A stretch of DNA of 64,000 nt from Phycisphaerae bacterium (GTDB taxonomy: Bacteria > Planctomycetota > Phycisphaerae > Phycisphaerales > SM1A02): contig JAERSY010000059.1 of the NCBI GenBank assembly GCA_016845245.1, positions 1 through 64,000 of the forward strand, written 5' to 3'. Numbering within the stretch: position 1 is the first letter of the stretch; each line of letters opens with the position of its first letter. The translations under genes and the position numbers were made by a program. This document shows positions 8,872 to 17,788 of this stretch, in pieces. The notes under the pieces were generated by a model that was given only the letters and a program-made list of their open reading frames with translations, was not told the DNA's origin and ran no database searches.

Positions 8872-10047
8872 ATGGCCCTCGATTCAATTGAATCTGTATT
8901 AGAAGACCTCAGAGCAGGCAAAATCATTGTGCTCATCGATGACGAAAATCGTGAGAATGAAGGTGATTTTGTTGTTGCTGCTGAGCATATCGATATTGAG
9001 AAGATAAATTTTCTCACTCGCGTTGGCGGCGGCTATCTTTGCGTCGCGATGACAGGAGAGGATTGCGACCGACTTGAACTTGGTCCGCAGTGCCTCACTA
9101 ATACAAGCGTCAGGGGCACGCCATTTACAATCAGTGTGGATGGACATCCCCGCCACAACGTGAGCACTGGCATTTCAGCAAGCGACCGCGTAAAAACGAT
9201 TCAACTGCTTACTGATGAAGCATCAAGACCAGATGATTTTGTAAGACCGGGCCACATCAATCCACTCCGGGCGCGCAAGGGCGGCGTGCTTGCTCGAACT
9301 GGGCAGACTGAGGGTTCGGTTGACTTGTGTCAACTCGCAGGACTCAAACCAGCAGCAGCAATCATCGAAGTCGTTCGCGAAGATGGCGAAATGGCACGCG
9401 TTCCGGACTTAGAAAAGATTTGTGATGAACACGGATTCAAAATGTGTTCCGTCGAGCAGATTATTGAGTATCGACTTGCTAGAGAATCACTTATTAAACG
9501 CATTGAACCGACGTGCGGCACGCCAATCGAAACACCGTATGGCACCTTTAACTTGATTGCGTATCACAGTGCAATTGATGCAGTGCCACACTTAGCGCTC
9601 ACCATGGGCGGCGTGGGCGAACTTGATGAGTATGGAAGCGCGACGCCAATCGAAGAGCCAGTGCTTGTTCGTGTTCACCGCCGGAACTTGCTTGGCGATA
9701 TTTTTGATGCAACTGACCACCCGTCAGGCAAAGAACTTCGGGGCTCTTTGAAACGAATCGCAGAACATGGGCACGGTGCAGTGATTTATCTACGACCTGA
9801 GCAATATGGCGATGAATTCATTGACAGGTTGCAACGCATTCAAAGACCTGAAGCAGATGTCAACGTTCCAGATTTAACGGTAGCGCAGCAACCAATGGAC
9901 AGGCGAGATTACGGAACAGGCGTGCAAATCATTCGCGATCTCGGCATACGCAACCTCAGGTTGCTGACAAACCATCCAAAGAAGTTGACAGCACTTCACG
10001 GATTTGGCATTCACATCGAAGAGCAAATCCCGATTGAGATTGAATAG
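8872..10047 (+). CDS. ribB: 3,4-dihydroxy-2-butanone 4-phosphate synthase fused to a degenerate GTP cyclohydrolase II domain
   Basis: 391 residues. The N-terminal half is a RibB domain making the four-carbon unit of riboflavin from ribulose 5-phosphate: DDENRENEGDF near residue 24 and GHINPLRARKGGV near residue 125. The usual HTE motif reads QTE here. The C-terminal half has the length and fold pattern of RibA, but the zinc Cys ligands are gone (RRNLLGDIFDATDHPSG where CLTGDVFGSLRCDC is expected), so GTP cyclohydrolase II activity is unlikely. This resembles the RibBX variant known from Proteobacteria. A true RibA must be elsewhere. The ATG at 8872 is preferred over 8866 from promoter spacing. 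Confidence 0.92.
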   Translation: MALDSIESVLEDLRAGKIIVLIDDENRENEGDFVVAAEHIDIEKINFLTRVGGGYLCVAMTGEDCDRLELGPQCLTNTSVRGTPFTISVDGHPRHNVSTGISASDRVKTIQLLTDEASRPDDFVRPGHINPLRARKGGVLARTGQTEGSVDLCQLAGLKPAAAIIEVVREDGEMARVPDLEKICDEHGFKMCSVEQIIEYRLARESLIKRIEPTCGTPIETPYGTFNLIAYHSAIDAVPHLALTMGGVGELDEYGSATPIEEPVLVRVHRRNLLGDIFDATDHPSGKELRGSLKRIAEHGHGAVIYLRPEQYGDEFIDRLQRIQRPEADVNVPDLTVAQQPMDRRDYGTGVQIIRDLGIRNLRLLTNHPKKLTALHGFGIHIEEQIPIEIE

Positions 10048-10863
10048 TTATCTTCTGTTTCCGAGAATGATGGCAAGCCGGAAGCAGAGTTTTAGCGCTT
10101 CAAGGTAAATCCAAACGAGCGAAACAATCAAGATAAAACCACAGAACCATTCCATTTGTTTTGGTTCACCTGATTTTACGTGTTGTTCGACCATGCCAAA
10201 ATCTATGATGAGCCAAAGTGAAGCAACAGCAAGAATGAACAAGTTCAGTCCAAGACCAATCATTGCAGTCTGACCGCCTTCGAATGCTGAAGCAAGCGTC
10301 AAGAATGGCATCTGAGCTCCGAACAATGACATGATAAATGAGATGAAATAGGTTACAAAAATGCCAAGCGTCAGGACGCAGATAACGGTCGTGAACATTT
10401 TTGTTGGTTTTAGGATGTTGAAATAGTACAACGCAAGCATCGAAATGAGCACACTAATTGTGATGGCGAACGCTTGGAGCGCAAGCCCGCCCGCAGCGGC
10501 GTAACCCATGTTGATGAGTATATTGTCAAGTGCAAATGTAATTGAGCCCAAGAACGCGCCTTGGATGAGTGCGTAAACCCAAGCAAAATACTTCGCACGC
10601 ATTGGTTTAAAGATGATGACGAAGTATGCAACGAGGGAAAGAATAAACCCAAGAATGCCAAGCGGCATTGCGAGTGTTGGCTGATTCGTGACGAGCCAAA
10701 TGCCAAACATGCCACCGACAGCAGCAATCATTGCAAGCATGCTTGTTTTGTTGACGACCCCTTGAATTGAGGCGGCGTTTTCATCACTTGCTGAAATGCC
10801 TGAATCCCAAACTTCATCATGTTTGAGTGCAGGATTTGTTGATTGGAACATGCTTCTTCTCAT
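10048..10863 (-). CDS. Bax inhibitor-1/YccA family membrane protein
   Basis: 271 residues with about seven hydrophobic segments from residue 40 on, after a soluble N-terminus beginning with the family-typical NPAL stretch. Members are proton- or calcium-leak channels or modulators of membrane proteases such as FtsH; the exact role is unknown here. AGGAG lies 9 bases before the ATG at 10863, which fixes this start (an inner ATG at 10851 is possible). Its stop codon abuts the stop of ribB at 10047, tail to tail with no spacer. Confidence 0.88.
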   Translation of the reverse strand: MRRSMFQSTNPALKHDEVWDSGISASDENAASIQGVVNKTSMLAMIAAVGGMFGIWLVTNQPTLAMPLGILGFILSLVAYFVIIFKPMRAKYFAWVYALIQGAFLGSITFALDNILINMGYAAAGGLALQAFAITISVLISMLALYYFNILKPTKMFTTVICVLTLGIFVTYFISFIMSLFGAQMPFLTLASAFEGGQTAMIGLGLNLFILAVASLWLIIDFGMVEQHVKSGEPKQMEWFCGFILIVSLVWIYLEALKLCFRLAIILGNRR

Positions 10864-10891
10864 CTTGGTGTACTCCTGTAGTTGACTCGTG

Positions 10892-10897
10892 TATTCT
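10892..10897 (+). promoter_or_regulatory. -10 element of the nif3-like gene, predicted leaderless
   Basis: TATTCT ends 7 bases before the ATG at 10905, so the start codon is about +1. No convincing -35 is seen. Confidence 0.42.
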
Positions 10898-10904
10898 ACT
10901 CGTA

Positions 10905-12032
10905 ATGCCTACAACAGCACAACTCATCGATGCGTTCAATCAATTTGCACCAGAACATTATGCAAACGATTGGGATAATGTTGGGTTACTCGTGGGTTCT
11001 GAAGCATGGGATGCTTCAAACATCTTGCTTACGATTGATTTAACTGAAGAAGTGATGCAAGAGGCAATTCAAAACAAGGTAAGCGCCATTGTTTCGTATC
11101 ACCCACCAATTTTCGATGCACTGACCTCTGTGACTGATCGGACATTCAAAGAACGAATCGTGCTCCAAGCAATCGAGCATTCAATTGCAATTTACGCACC
11201 GCACACAGCACTCGATGTTGCTCGTGGTGGCGTCAATGATTGGATTGCAGAAGGCATAGGGCAGGGCGATGTTCGAGCGATTGCTCCGTTTGAAAATCTG
11301 CCTCACTCGGAACAATGCAAACTCGTCACCATGTGTCCTGTAGAAAGCGTTGAAGCGTTAAGGAATGCGCTTTCAAGTGTTGCATGTGGACGCATTGGCA
11401 ACTACGAACAGTGTTCCTTCGTGACGAAAGGCACTGGGACGTTCCTTGGCAATGAGCACTCAAATCCAGTCGTCGGAAACGCAGGCGAGTTAGAAGTCAC
11501 GCCAGAGTGCAAACTTGAAATGGTGGTTTCAAACGCATCGTTATCACTGGCAGTTCAAACGTTACGGCAGTTCCACCCATACGAAGAACCAGTCATTGAG
11601 ATTTATAAACTCAGCCCTCGTTCACATCGGGACATTGGTGTTGGAAGGCGAATTCACCTTGATCAAGAGGTTCAACTTGACGAACTCGCTCGCCGAGTTA
11701 AAAAACATCTCAACATTGGATATGTCAGAGTCGCTCCCGCACATGGCGTCAATGAACGCTCTGTTGTGAAGACGATTGGCTTGTGCGCAGGTGCGGGTGG
11801 CTCAGTTTGCCAACAAGCGATTGATGAGGGTTGCGAAGTATTCGTCACAGGAGAAATGACACACCATCAAGTCGTCGCAGCCATTGCTGGCGGATGCTCA
11901 GTCGTGTTGACGGGGCATACCAATAGTGAACGCGGCTACTTGCCGACTTTAAAAACATTGTTGGAAGAACATCTTGAAGGTGCTTCAATTTCTGTGAGTA
12001 AAGCAGACACGACGCTGTGGACGTACTATTAA
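10905..12032 (+). CDS. Nif3-like dinuclear metal centre protein (YqfO/YbgI family)
   Basis: 375 residues. The N-terminal part contains WDNVGLLVG near residue 24 and SYHPPIFDAL near residue 66; the C-terminal part has AGAGGSV and TGEMTHH with the second set of metal-binding His. A PII/CutA-like insert (residues ~135-235, ending FHPYEEPV) is inserted between them, as in Bacillus YqfO. The family forms metal-bound hexamers and has been linked to GTP cyclohydrolase I-type function by name only. The ATG at 10905 is supported by the -10 position. Its stop interlocks on TTAA with tag. Confidence 0.9.
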   Translation: MPTTAQLIDAFNQFAPEHYANDWDNVGLLVGSEAWDASNILLTIDLTEEVMQEAIQNKVSAIVSYHPPIFDALTSVTDRTFKERIVLQAIEHSIAIYAPHTALDVARGGVNDWIAEGIGQGDVRAIAPFENLPHSEQCKLVTMCPVESVEALRNALSSVACGRIGNYEQCSFVTKGTGTFLGNEHSNPVVGNAGELEVTPECKLEMVVSNASLSLAVQTLRQFHPYEEPVIEIYKLSPRSHRDIGVGRRIHLDQEVQLDELARRVKKHLNIGYVRVAPAHGVNERSVVKTIGLCAGAGGSVCQQAIDEGCEVFVTGEMTHHQVVAAIAGGCSVVLTGHTNSERGYLPTLKTLLEEHLEGASISVSKADTTLWTYY

Positions 12033-12607
12033 GTTTTTGACAGCTTTTTAACTTCTTTGTACCTAGGACATGACACAACATGGTCATTCACCATTCCAAC
12101 GGCTTGCATAAAGGCGTAACAAATAGTTGACCCGACAAACTTAAAGCCGTGCTTCTTTAAGTCCTTTGCCATCGATTCGCTTTCTTTTGTTTGAGTTGGA
12201 ATTTGTTTGTCGGTTTTCCACACATTCACAATAGTCTTATGATTGACATGTTTCCAAAGAAAGTCGTTGAACGCGCCTTCGCCGTCTTCCATGACTTCTA
12301 GCCATGCTTTTGCGTTTGCGATAGCACCCTCTATTTTTGCTTTCGAACGAATGATTCCTGCATCCTTGAGCAAGCGGTTGAGATCACGTTTTCCAAACCG
12401 TGAAACTTTCTCGGGGTCAAAATCAAAAAACGCTTTTCGAAAGTTGTCGCGCTTCTTTAAGACGATAATCCATGAAAGCCCCGCTTGAAAACCATCAAGG
12501 CACAACTTTTCATAGAGCGCTTGGTCGTCGTGCTCGGGGACGCCCCACTCCTCGTCGTGATAAGCGACGTAGATCGGGTCTTCACCACACCAAGTGCACC
12601 GCTTCAT
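12029..12607 (-). CDS. tag: DNA-3-methyladenine glycosylase I
   Basis: 192-residue base-excision repair enzyme removing 3-methyladenine from alkylated DNA. The N-terminal RCTWCGEDPIYVAYHDEEWG and the C-terminal His/Cys residues (VGSTICYAFMQAVGMVNDH, SCPRY) form the Tag zinc site and pocket. The start codon overlaps the stop of the upstream AsmA-like gene as TAATG, so the two genes are translationally coupled. Full length for the family. Confidence 0.95.
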   Translation of the reverse strand: MKRCTWCGEDPIYVAYHDEEWGVPEHDDQALYEKLCLDGFQAGLSWIIVLKKRDNFRKAFFDFDPEKVSRFGKRDLNRLLKDAGIIRSKAKIEGAIANAKAWLEVMEDGEGAFNDFLWKHVNHKTIVNVWKTDKQIPTQTKESESMAKDLKKHGFKFVGSTICYAFMQAVGMVNDHVVSCPRYKEVKKLSKT

Positions 12608-15171
12608 TACGAGCCACCACCAAGCAACTCTTCTAACAGTTTGACTGGATCAGGTGCGTCACCCTCACCGCTCAATGCGTCTCCGATTGCATCACCAATG
12701 GCATCTAATGCAGCACTCTGTAAGAGTTCACTTAAATCAAACTGAGGGTCTACATCGACCTGCGGTTCTGAAATCGTGCCAGTGATTCTCAGTGGCACAT
12801 CAATGTCCGTTGCGAGCCCTCTTAGTTCCTTGATTGAGTAACCAAGTCCAGTGAGCGGCACTGCAGATGTCAGGTTTAACTTTCGGTTGTTTAAGTTAAT
12901 CGTTCCAGCATAAGGAACGGCGTATTTTCCATCGATGATTAAGTTGAATTCTTCGTACGTGACAACGCCTTTTCGAATTTGAACTTTGATGGGTTCAAAC
13001 TTTGCTGGAATCATTTCTGTATGAGAAGAGTTAAACAGTGGAAGAAGTTGCAACGTCACTGCCCCGCTGTCGAGTTCAACTTCACCGATGTCAATGCGAA
13101 CATCAGCATGTAACTGATTTACCTTTCCGTTGAGTGGAACACTTGCATTACTTACAGTCATGACGATTGGCTGTTTGACAGAACGAATGTCAGACAACAC
13201 GGGACCCAAATCTTTAAGAATGCGCTGGGTTAATGCGGGCGTCAACTGAAGCGTCGCAACGGTGTTTTGATTGCCAAGGGTTGCTTTTTGATCTTCAACA
13301 TTGAAATGCGTTTCAAATGCTGCATTGGGTGCGTTTCCGCCAGCTTGGATACGGGGTTCGCCAAGGAAATCATCAATAATGCATTCAACTGCGATTGGAG
13401 ACCCAACGGAATCGACTAGAAGACCATGACAATCACCCATTGCATCAATGAGGCGTGTATCAATCCCAGTCGCAGCAAGATGGAGCTGCAACTCATCATG
13501 ACTGCCGCGAAGACTCTTGCCTTGGATAAACGTTTGTTGTTTGCCAATTGTGTACACGCCATTGAATGAACTGTTGCCAGCCATGTCGATGTCGTCAATG
13601 ACTGCTGCGATTGAAACCGGTGATGCAAACTGAACACCAAGCATCTCTTCAGCAAGTTTGGGATGAACCGTTCCTGTTGCGTTACATGCAGTGAGTCGCT
13701 CAATGCCTTCATTGCCAAGTTCAAGGAAACCCGAAAGTTGGAGTTGATTTGAGTCGAACGAAAAGATGTTCTCTTCATCTTTGAGCGTGAGCGACAAGTC
13801 ACATAATAAGCCGACATCACGCGCGATGTTCACATCCTGCAACCCTGCATACTTTGCAAGAACGGACGAAGGGAATTGGTGCAATTCAATCGAAGCATTT
13901 GTTGTTGGATTCAATTGGATGACATCATCAATCAACCCAACAAGCGCTTTCGCGCGTTCTTGCTGATTGACGACCACTTTAAACGTTGTTGATTGGTCGT
14001 TTGTGATTCCCCTGCCTTCTAGCAATACGCTCTGTTGGTCAGTACTTGCTACATTAGCGTGTAACTTTCTAACGCTAACATTGGAACCTTCTAATTGAAT
14101 TGGGCCTTCTGCAAAGAGACTTCCAACCAATGAAAAGTGTTCTCCCTCAGGAGTACATTCTTCAATTGTCGCGTTGATTGCAGTGTCTCCTTTTATACGA
14201 CCATTTGTCAGCGCTTCAATGAGCTCAGCATGTGCTGTTGCGTTTACTTCAACATTTGAGAAGGTATGCAATCCGTTATCCACGGAGCCGGAAATGTTGC
14301 ACTTCGGACTTGCAAACGAAAACTGGAGCGGTTTACTCTGCTGTAAGTGCGTGAGTTGTAGTGCGAATGAATGCCCAATGTCCCTGTCGATGTCTATGTG
14401 CGTTCTGTTTAAGAATGGTGCGAGTAAACTGCTTGGGACATGTTCAAGGTGCGCCATGCCAGTGACTTCATGCCCACCAAGCGTAAACAGGTCTTGTGTA
14501 TCTTCCGATTTTGTAAGTTGAAGCTTTACTTGAACATCGCCACTTTTTTCTTCATACTCCGCAAGCGACCCATGTAAATCAATGTTCATCGCTGACTGAA
14601 TGTCTGGCGAACTGATTGAGCCCGTCATATTGATGATGGACCACCCCCCAATGGATTCATACGAGGGAATAGGCAATGTCTTGATGTCAAATGACGCATG
14701 AAACTCTGCATGTTCATTGATCTCATATTGCGAATCAAGTAAGCTCGGCGCGGTTGCTTCAATAATGAGGTGCCCGCCATTTTCGTGCATTCCCTGCAAA
14801 TCTAATGAAACTGCGCCTGTTGGGCTAAGCACGATTTGACTAGATTCAACATCTAACTGAAGCGTGTCGTGCTTTCCAATTGAAAGTTGTCCCGAGGTTG
14901 ATACATGAATTGATTCAGATTGCTTTACCAATCCGATGAGCGATGAATGAACCGTGCAATCAAGTGAACCGGAAAATTCCTCTTCTTCGATCACGACGCC
15001 ATGTAACACGAGCGGTCCTGACCATGAACACGTGACGCTTTCGACGACGATACCTTCTTCGCTCAGCATTGATTTCACTTGATGGGAGATGAGCCCAGGA
15101 ACTGCAAAAAACACCGCCGCGCTAACGAGCACCACCAAGCCAAGAATGGCAAATACAAGTTTCTTCTTCAT
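12607..15171 (-). CDS. AsmA-like envelope protein
   Basis: 854 residues with one N-terminal membrane anchor (residues ~5-25) and a long periplasmic beta-rich remainder. The C-terminal part (LTSAVPLTGLGYSIKELRG, then PLRITGTISEPQVDVDP) matches the ending of AsmA/TamB/DUF748-type proteins, which are thought to carry phospholipids between membranes. The middle is divergent. The gene starts 9 bases after a TATCAT. It is coupled to tag by a TAATG overlap, an odd functional partner. The family assignment is moderately sure; the exact substrate is unknown. Confidence 0.72.
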   Translation of the reverse strand: MKKKLVFAILGLVVLVSAAVFFAVPGLISHQVKSMLSEEGIVVESVTCSWSGPLVLHGVVIEEEEFSGSLDCTVHSSLIGLVKQSESIHVSTSGQLSIGKHDTLQLDVESSQIVLSPTGAVSLDLQGMHENGGHLIIEATAPSLLDSQYEINEHAEFHASFDIKTLPIPSYESIGGWSIINMTGSISSPDIQSAMNIDLHGSLAEYEEKSGDVQVKLQLTKSEDTQDLFTLGGHEVTGMAHLEHVPSSLLAPFLNRTHIDIDRDIGHSFALQLTHLQQSKPLQFSFASPKCNISGSVDNGLHTFSNVEVNATAHAELIEALTNGRIKGDTAINATIEECTPEGEHFSLVGSLFAEGPIQLEGSNVSVRKLHANVASTDQQSVLLEGRGITNDQSTTFKVVVNQQERAKALVGLIDDVIQLNPTTNASIELHQFPSSVLAKYAGLQDVNIARDVGLLCDLSLTLKDEENIFSFDSNQLQLSGFLELGNEGIERLTACNATGTVHPKLAEEMLGVQFASPVSIAAVIDDIDMAGNSSFNGVYTIGKQQTFIQGKSLRGSHDELQLHLAATGIDTRLIDAMGDCHGLLVDSVGSPIAVECIIDDFLGEPRIQAGGNAPNAAFETHFNVEDQKATLGNQNTVATLQLTPALTQRILKDLGPVLSDIRSVKQPIVMTVSNASVPLNGKVNQLHADVRIDIGEVELDSGAVTLQLLPLFNSSHTEMIPAKFEPIKVQIRKGVVTYEEFNLIIDGKYAVPYAGTINLNNRKLNLTSAVPLTGLGYSIKELRGLATDIDVPLRITGTISEPQVDVDPQFDLSELLQSAALDAIGDAIGDALSGEGDAPDPVKLLEELLGGGS

Positions 15172-15180
15172 CTCGATAGC

Positions 15181-15186
15181 ATGATA
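15181..15186 (-). promoter_or_regulatory. -10 element of the AsmA-like gene
   Basis: TATCAT on the minus strand, 9 bases before the ATG at 15171. It faces away from the ispE -10 element, with 20 bases between the two hexamers. Confidence 0.42.
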
Positions 15187-15206
15187 CTCTCAAGCGTTTT
15201 GTCTGG

Positions 15207-15212
15207 TATCCT
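15207..15212 (+). promoter_or_regulatory. -10 element of ispE, predicted leaderless
   Basis: TATCCT ends 7 bases before the ATG at 15220. No strong -35 is visible. Confidence 0.45.
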
Positions 15213-15219
15213 TGCTGAT

Positions 15220-16080
15220 ATGGCAACTTCGCAAATTGAGTGCGTCGCGCACGCCAAATTGAACCTGTCGCTGTCGGTTGGTGCTCAAGAATCAAATGGA
15301 CTCCATGAGATTGCATCACGCATGGTGTCACTTTCAATACACGATTCATTGACTCTGACGGCGCTCGATTCACACGCGCTCTCGCGGTACGCCATTCTGT
15401 GGGATGAGGATGCGCCAAAACCAACCGAGATTGACTGGCCCATACAATCAGATTTAACAGTCAAAGCCCACGAACTTGTTCAAAAACATGTTGGAAGGAT
15501 GCTTCCAGTTCAGTTAAAACTGACAAAGAATATTCCAGTTGGCGGAGGGCTTGGCGGCGGTTCTGCCGATGCCGCTGCGATGTTGGTGGGATTAAAAGCA
15601 CTATTCAATCTCGACATTGACTTACAGCCAATTGCAGAAGCGCTCGGTTCAGATGTCCCTTTTCACCTCACAGGAAGGGAATCGGTTGTCCGTGGAACGG
15701 GCGACCTGTTGATACCGGTTGACTTTGAGCACAAAGCGATTTTGCTTTGCATGCCACCCTATGGCTGTAACACTGGGGAGGTCTACCAAGCACTTCAACA
15801 AGAAGACCCTTGGCTAGATGTTCAGAGGGTTGAGTCAGGGGCCATCTTTAACGATTTAACAACAGCAGCATGTGCTGTTGAACCACAACTGGCGACTGAT
15901 TTGGAACATTTAACCACCTTGTGCAATTGTGAAATACATCTTTCAGGAAGCGGCTCAACAATGTTCGCAATCTGCGATAATGAGGAACACGCGAATCAAC
16001 TTGCAGACACAGTTCAATCGTCTACGAATTGCAAAGCAGTTGTCACTGAAACATGCGTGCCAGAGAACATGGAGAATTGA
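15220..16080 (+). CDS. ispE: 4-diphosphocytidyl-2-C-methyl-D-erythritol kinase
   Basis: 286-residue GHMP kinase of the non-mevalonate (MEP) isoprenoid pathway; it phosphorylates CDP-methylerythritol. The N-terminal AHAKLNLSL motif, the ATP loop PVGGGLGGGSADAAAML near residue 107 and the C-terminal LSGSGSTMFA motif are all present. The start at 15220 is chosen because longer frames would cross the promoter. pepF follows after one base, so the two form an operon. Confidence 0.95.
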   Translation: MATSQIECVAHAKLNLSLSVGAQESNGLHEIASRMVSLSIHDSLTLTALDSHALSRYAILWDEDAPKPTEIDWPIQSDLTVKAHELVQKHVGRMLPVQLKLTKNIPVGGGLGGGSADAAAMLVGLKALFNLDIDLQPIAEALGSDVPFHLTGRESVVRGTGDLLIPVDFEHKAILLCMPPYGCNTGEVYQALQQEDPWLDVQRVESGAIFNDLTTAACAVEPQLATDLEHLTTLCNCEIHLSGSGSTMFAICDNEEHANQLADTVQSSTNCKAVVTETCVPENMEN

Positions 16081-16081
16081 A

Positions 16082-17782
16082 ATGACATTAGCAACGACCG
16101 ATTTTGTGCCTGCAGATATTGATGCAACAACATGGGATAACTTAAAACCATATTACGATTCACTTCTTAGTCGTACGTTTAAATGCCAAGGATGCATTGC
16201 TCAGTTTCTTACCGATTGTTCAGAACTTGATGCATCAGCTGATGAGGCCGGCTCAAATTTGTACATCGCAATGACGTGCAACACTGAAGATGAAGATGCA
16301 AAAAAGGCATTCTTAAACTTCATAGAAACTGTTGAACCAGAACTAAAGAAAGTTCGCTTTGAAATCAAGAAAAAAGTAGTCGAGTGCGAGCACGTCGCTG
16401 CACTTGATCAAGAACGGTATGGCGTATTGATTCGAAACTGGACAGCGGATGTTGAACTCTTTCGGGACGAAAATGTTCCGCTTCAAACGGAGGACACAAA
16501 GCTTGGCCAGCAATACGCAGAAATCTGCGGCCAAATGATGGTTGAGTTTGATGGTGAAGAACGAACGATGCCACAGATGGGTCGATATCAACAAGATGGC
16601 GACCGCGACATCCGTGAATCATCATGGCGAGCAGTTGCAAGTCGTCGACTCGAAAATCGAGATGACATCGATGGTCTGTTTGATGAGATGGTCTCAATAC
16701 GAAACCAAGTTGCGAAGAACGCTGGATATGAAAACTACCGAGACTACATCTTCACAGTCAAACACCGTTTTGATTACACACCAGACGATTGCATGGCATT
16801 CCATGATGCAATCGAACAAGCGTGCATGCCAATTGTTCGCCGTCTTGCTGCAGAACGAAAAGAAGCATTAGGGCTCGACACACTAAGGCCGTGGGACCTC
16901 GCGGTTGACCCACACGGGCATGACCCCCTTCGACCATTTGAAACTGCAGATGAGTTGATTGAACGAAGTTCAAAACTCTTCCACAGAATGGATGGCGAAC
17001 TCGGAACAATGTTCGACTCTATGAGAGATGGCGGTTATTCATTAGACCTTGCATCCCGAAAAGGGAAAGCGCCAGGCGGGTATCAAGCATCTCGTGATCG
17101 AGAACGAAAACCATTTATCTTCATGAATGCTGCGGGACTTCCAAGGGATGTCGACACTATGGTTCATGAAGCAGGTCACGCGTTTCATGCGATGCTGAGT
17201 AAAAACGATGATTTTGTTTGGTATCGAAATCCCCCGCTTGAATTCGCAGAAGTTGCGTCAATGAGTATGGAGTCACTTGCGTACCCATTCCTTGATGAGT
17301 TTTACTCAGAAGAAGAGTGTAAGCGTGCGATTCGTAAACACCTTGAGGGTGTGGTTTCGACGCTTCCTTGGGTGGCAACGATTGATGCATTCCAACATTG
17401 GATTTATACGAATCCAGAGCACACTAGGGAAGAGCGTACACAGTGTTGGCTTGATATCACACAACGATTTGGTGGCATCAGTGATTGGAGTGACCTTGAA
17501 CATGAGCAGGCATCTGTATGGCACAGACAACTTCACCCATTTGAAGTTCCGTTTTATTACGTTGAGTACGGCATTGCCCAACTCGGCGCGTTACAACTTT
17601 GGTTGAACTATTGCAACGATGAAACTTCTGCAATCGAAGCGTACAAACGCGCACTCACCATTGGTGGCAGTAAACCGCTGCCTGTACTGTTTGAGTCTGC
17701 AGGTCTGAAGTTTGACTTCTCAGCGGAAATGGTTGGAACACTTATGGACGCTGTCGATAAGGCGCTCACGCAATATGCGTAA
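16082..17782 (+). CDS. pepF: M3-family oligoendopeptidase F-like
   Basis: 566-residue zinc metallopeptidase of the thimet/oligoendopeptidase F family. The zinc site HEAGHAF (HEXXH) is near residue 360, with the third ligand Glu in the following EFAEVASMSME stretch. No signal peptide, so it is cytosolic and likely trims peptides. GGAG lies 8 bases before the ATG. It sits directly after ispE and 6 bases before the molybdoenzyme gene, so it is probably transcribed with both. Confidence 0.93.
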   Translation: MTLATTDFVPADIDATTWDNLKPYYDSLLSRTFKCQGCIAQFLTDCSELDASADEAGSNLYIAMTCNTEDEDAKKAFLNFIETVEPELKKVRFEIKKKVVECEHVAALDQERYGVLIRNWTADVELFRDENVPLQTEDTKLGQQYAEICGQMMVEFDGEERTMPQMGRYQQDGDRDIRESSWRAVASRRLENRDDIDGLFDEMVSIRNQVAKNAGYENYRDYIFTVKHRFDYTPDDCMAFHDAIEQACMPIVRRLAAERKEALGLDTLRPWDLAVDPHGHDPLRPFETADELIERSSKLFHRMDGELGTMFDSMRDGGYSLDLASRKGKAPGGYQASRDRERKPFIFMNAAGLPRDVDTMVHEAGHAFHAMLSKNDDFVWYRNPPLEFAEVASMSMESLAYPFLDEFYSEEECKRAIRKHLEGVVSTLPWVATIDAFQHWIYTNPEHTREERTQCWLDITQRFGGISDWSDLEHEQASVWHRQLHPFEVPFYYVEYGIAQLGALQLWLNYCNDETSAIEAYKRALTIGGSKPLPVLFESAGLKFDFSAEMVGTLMDAVDKALTQYA

Positions 17783-17788
17783 CAACTG

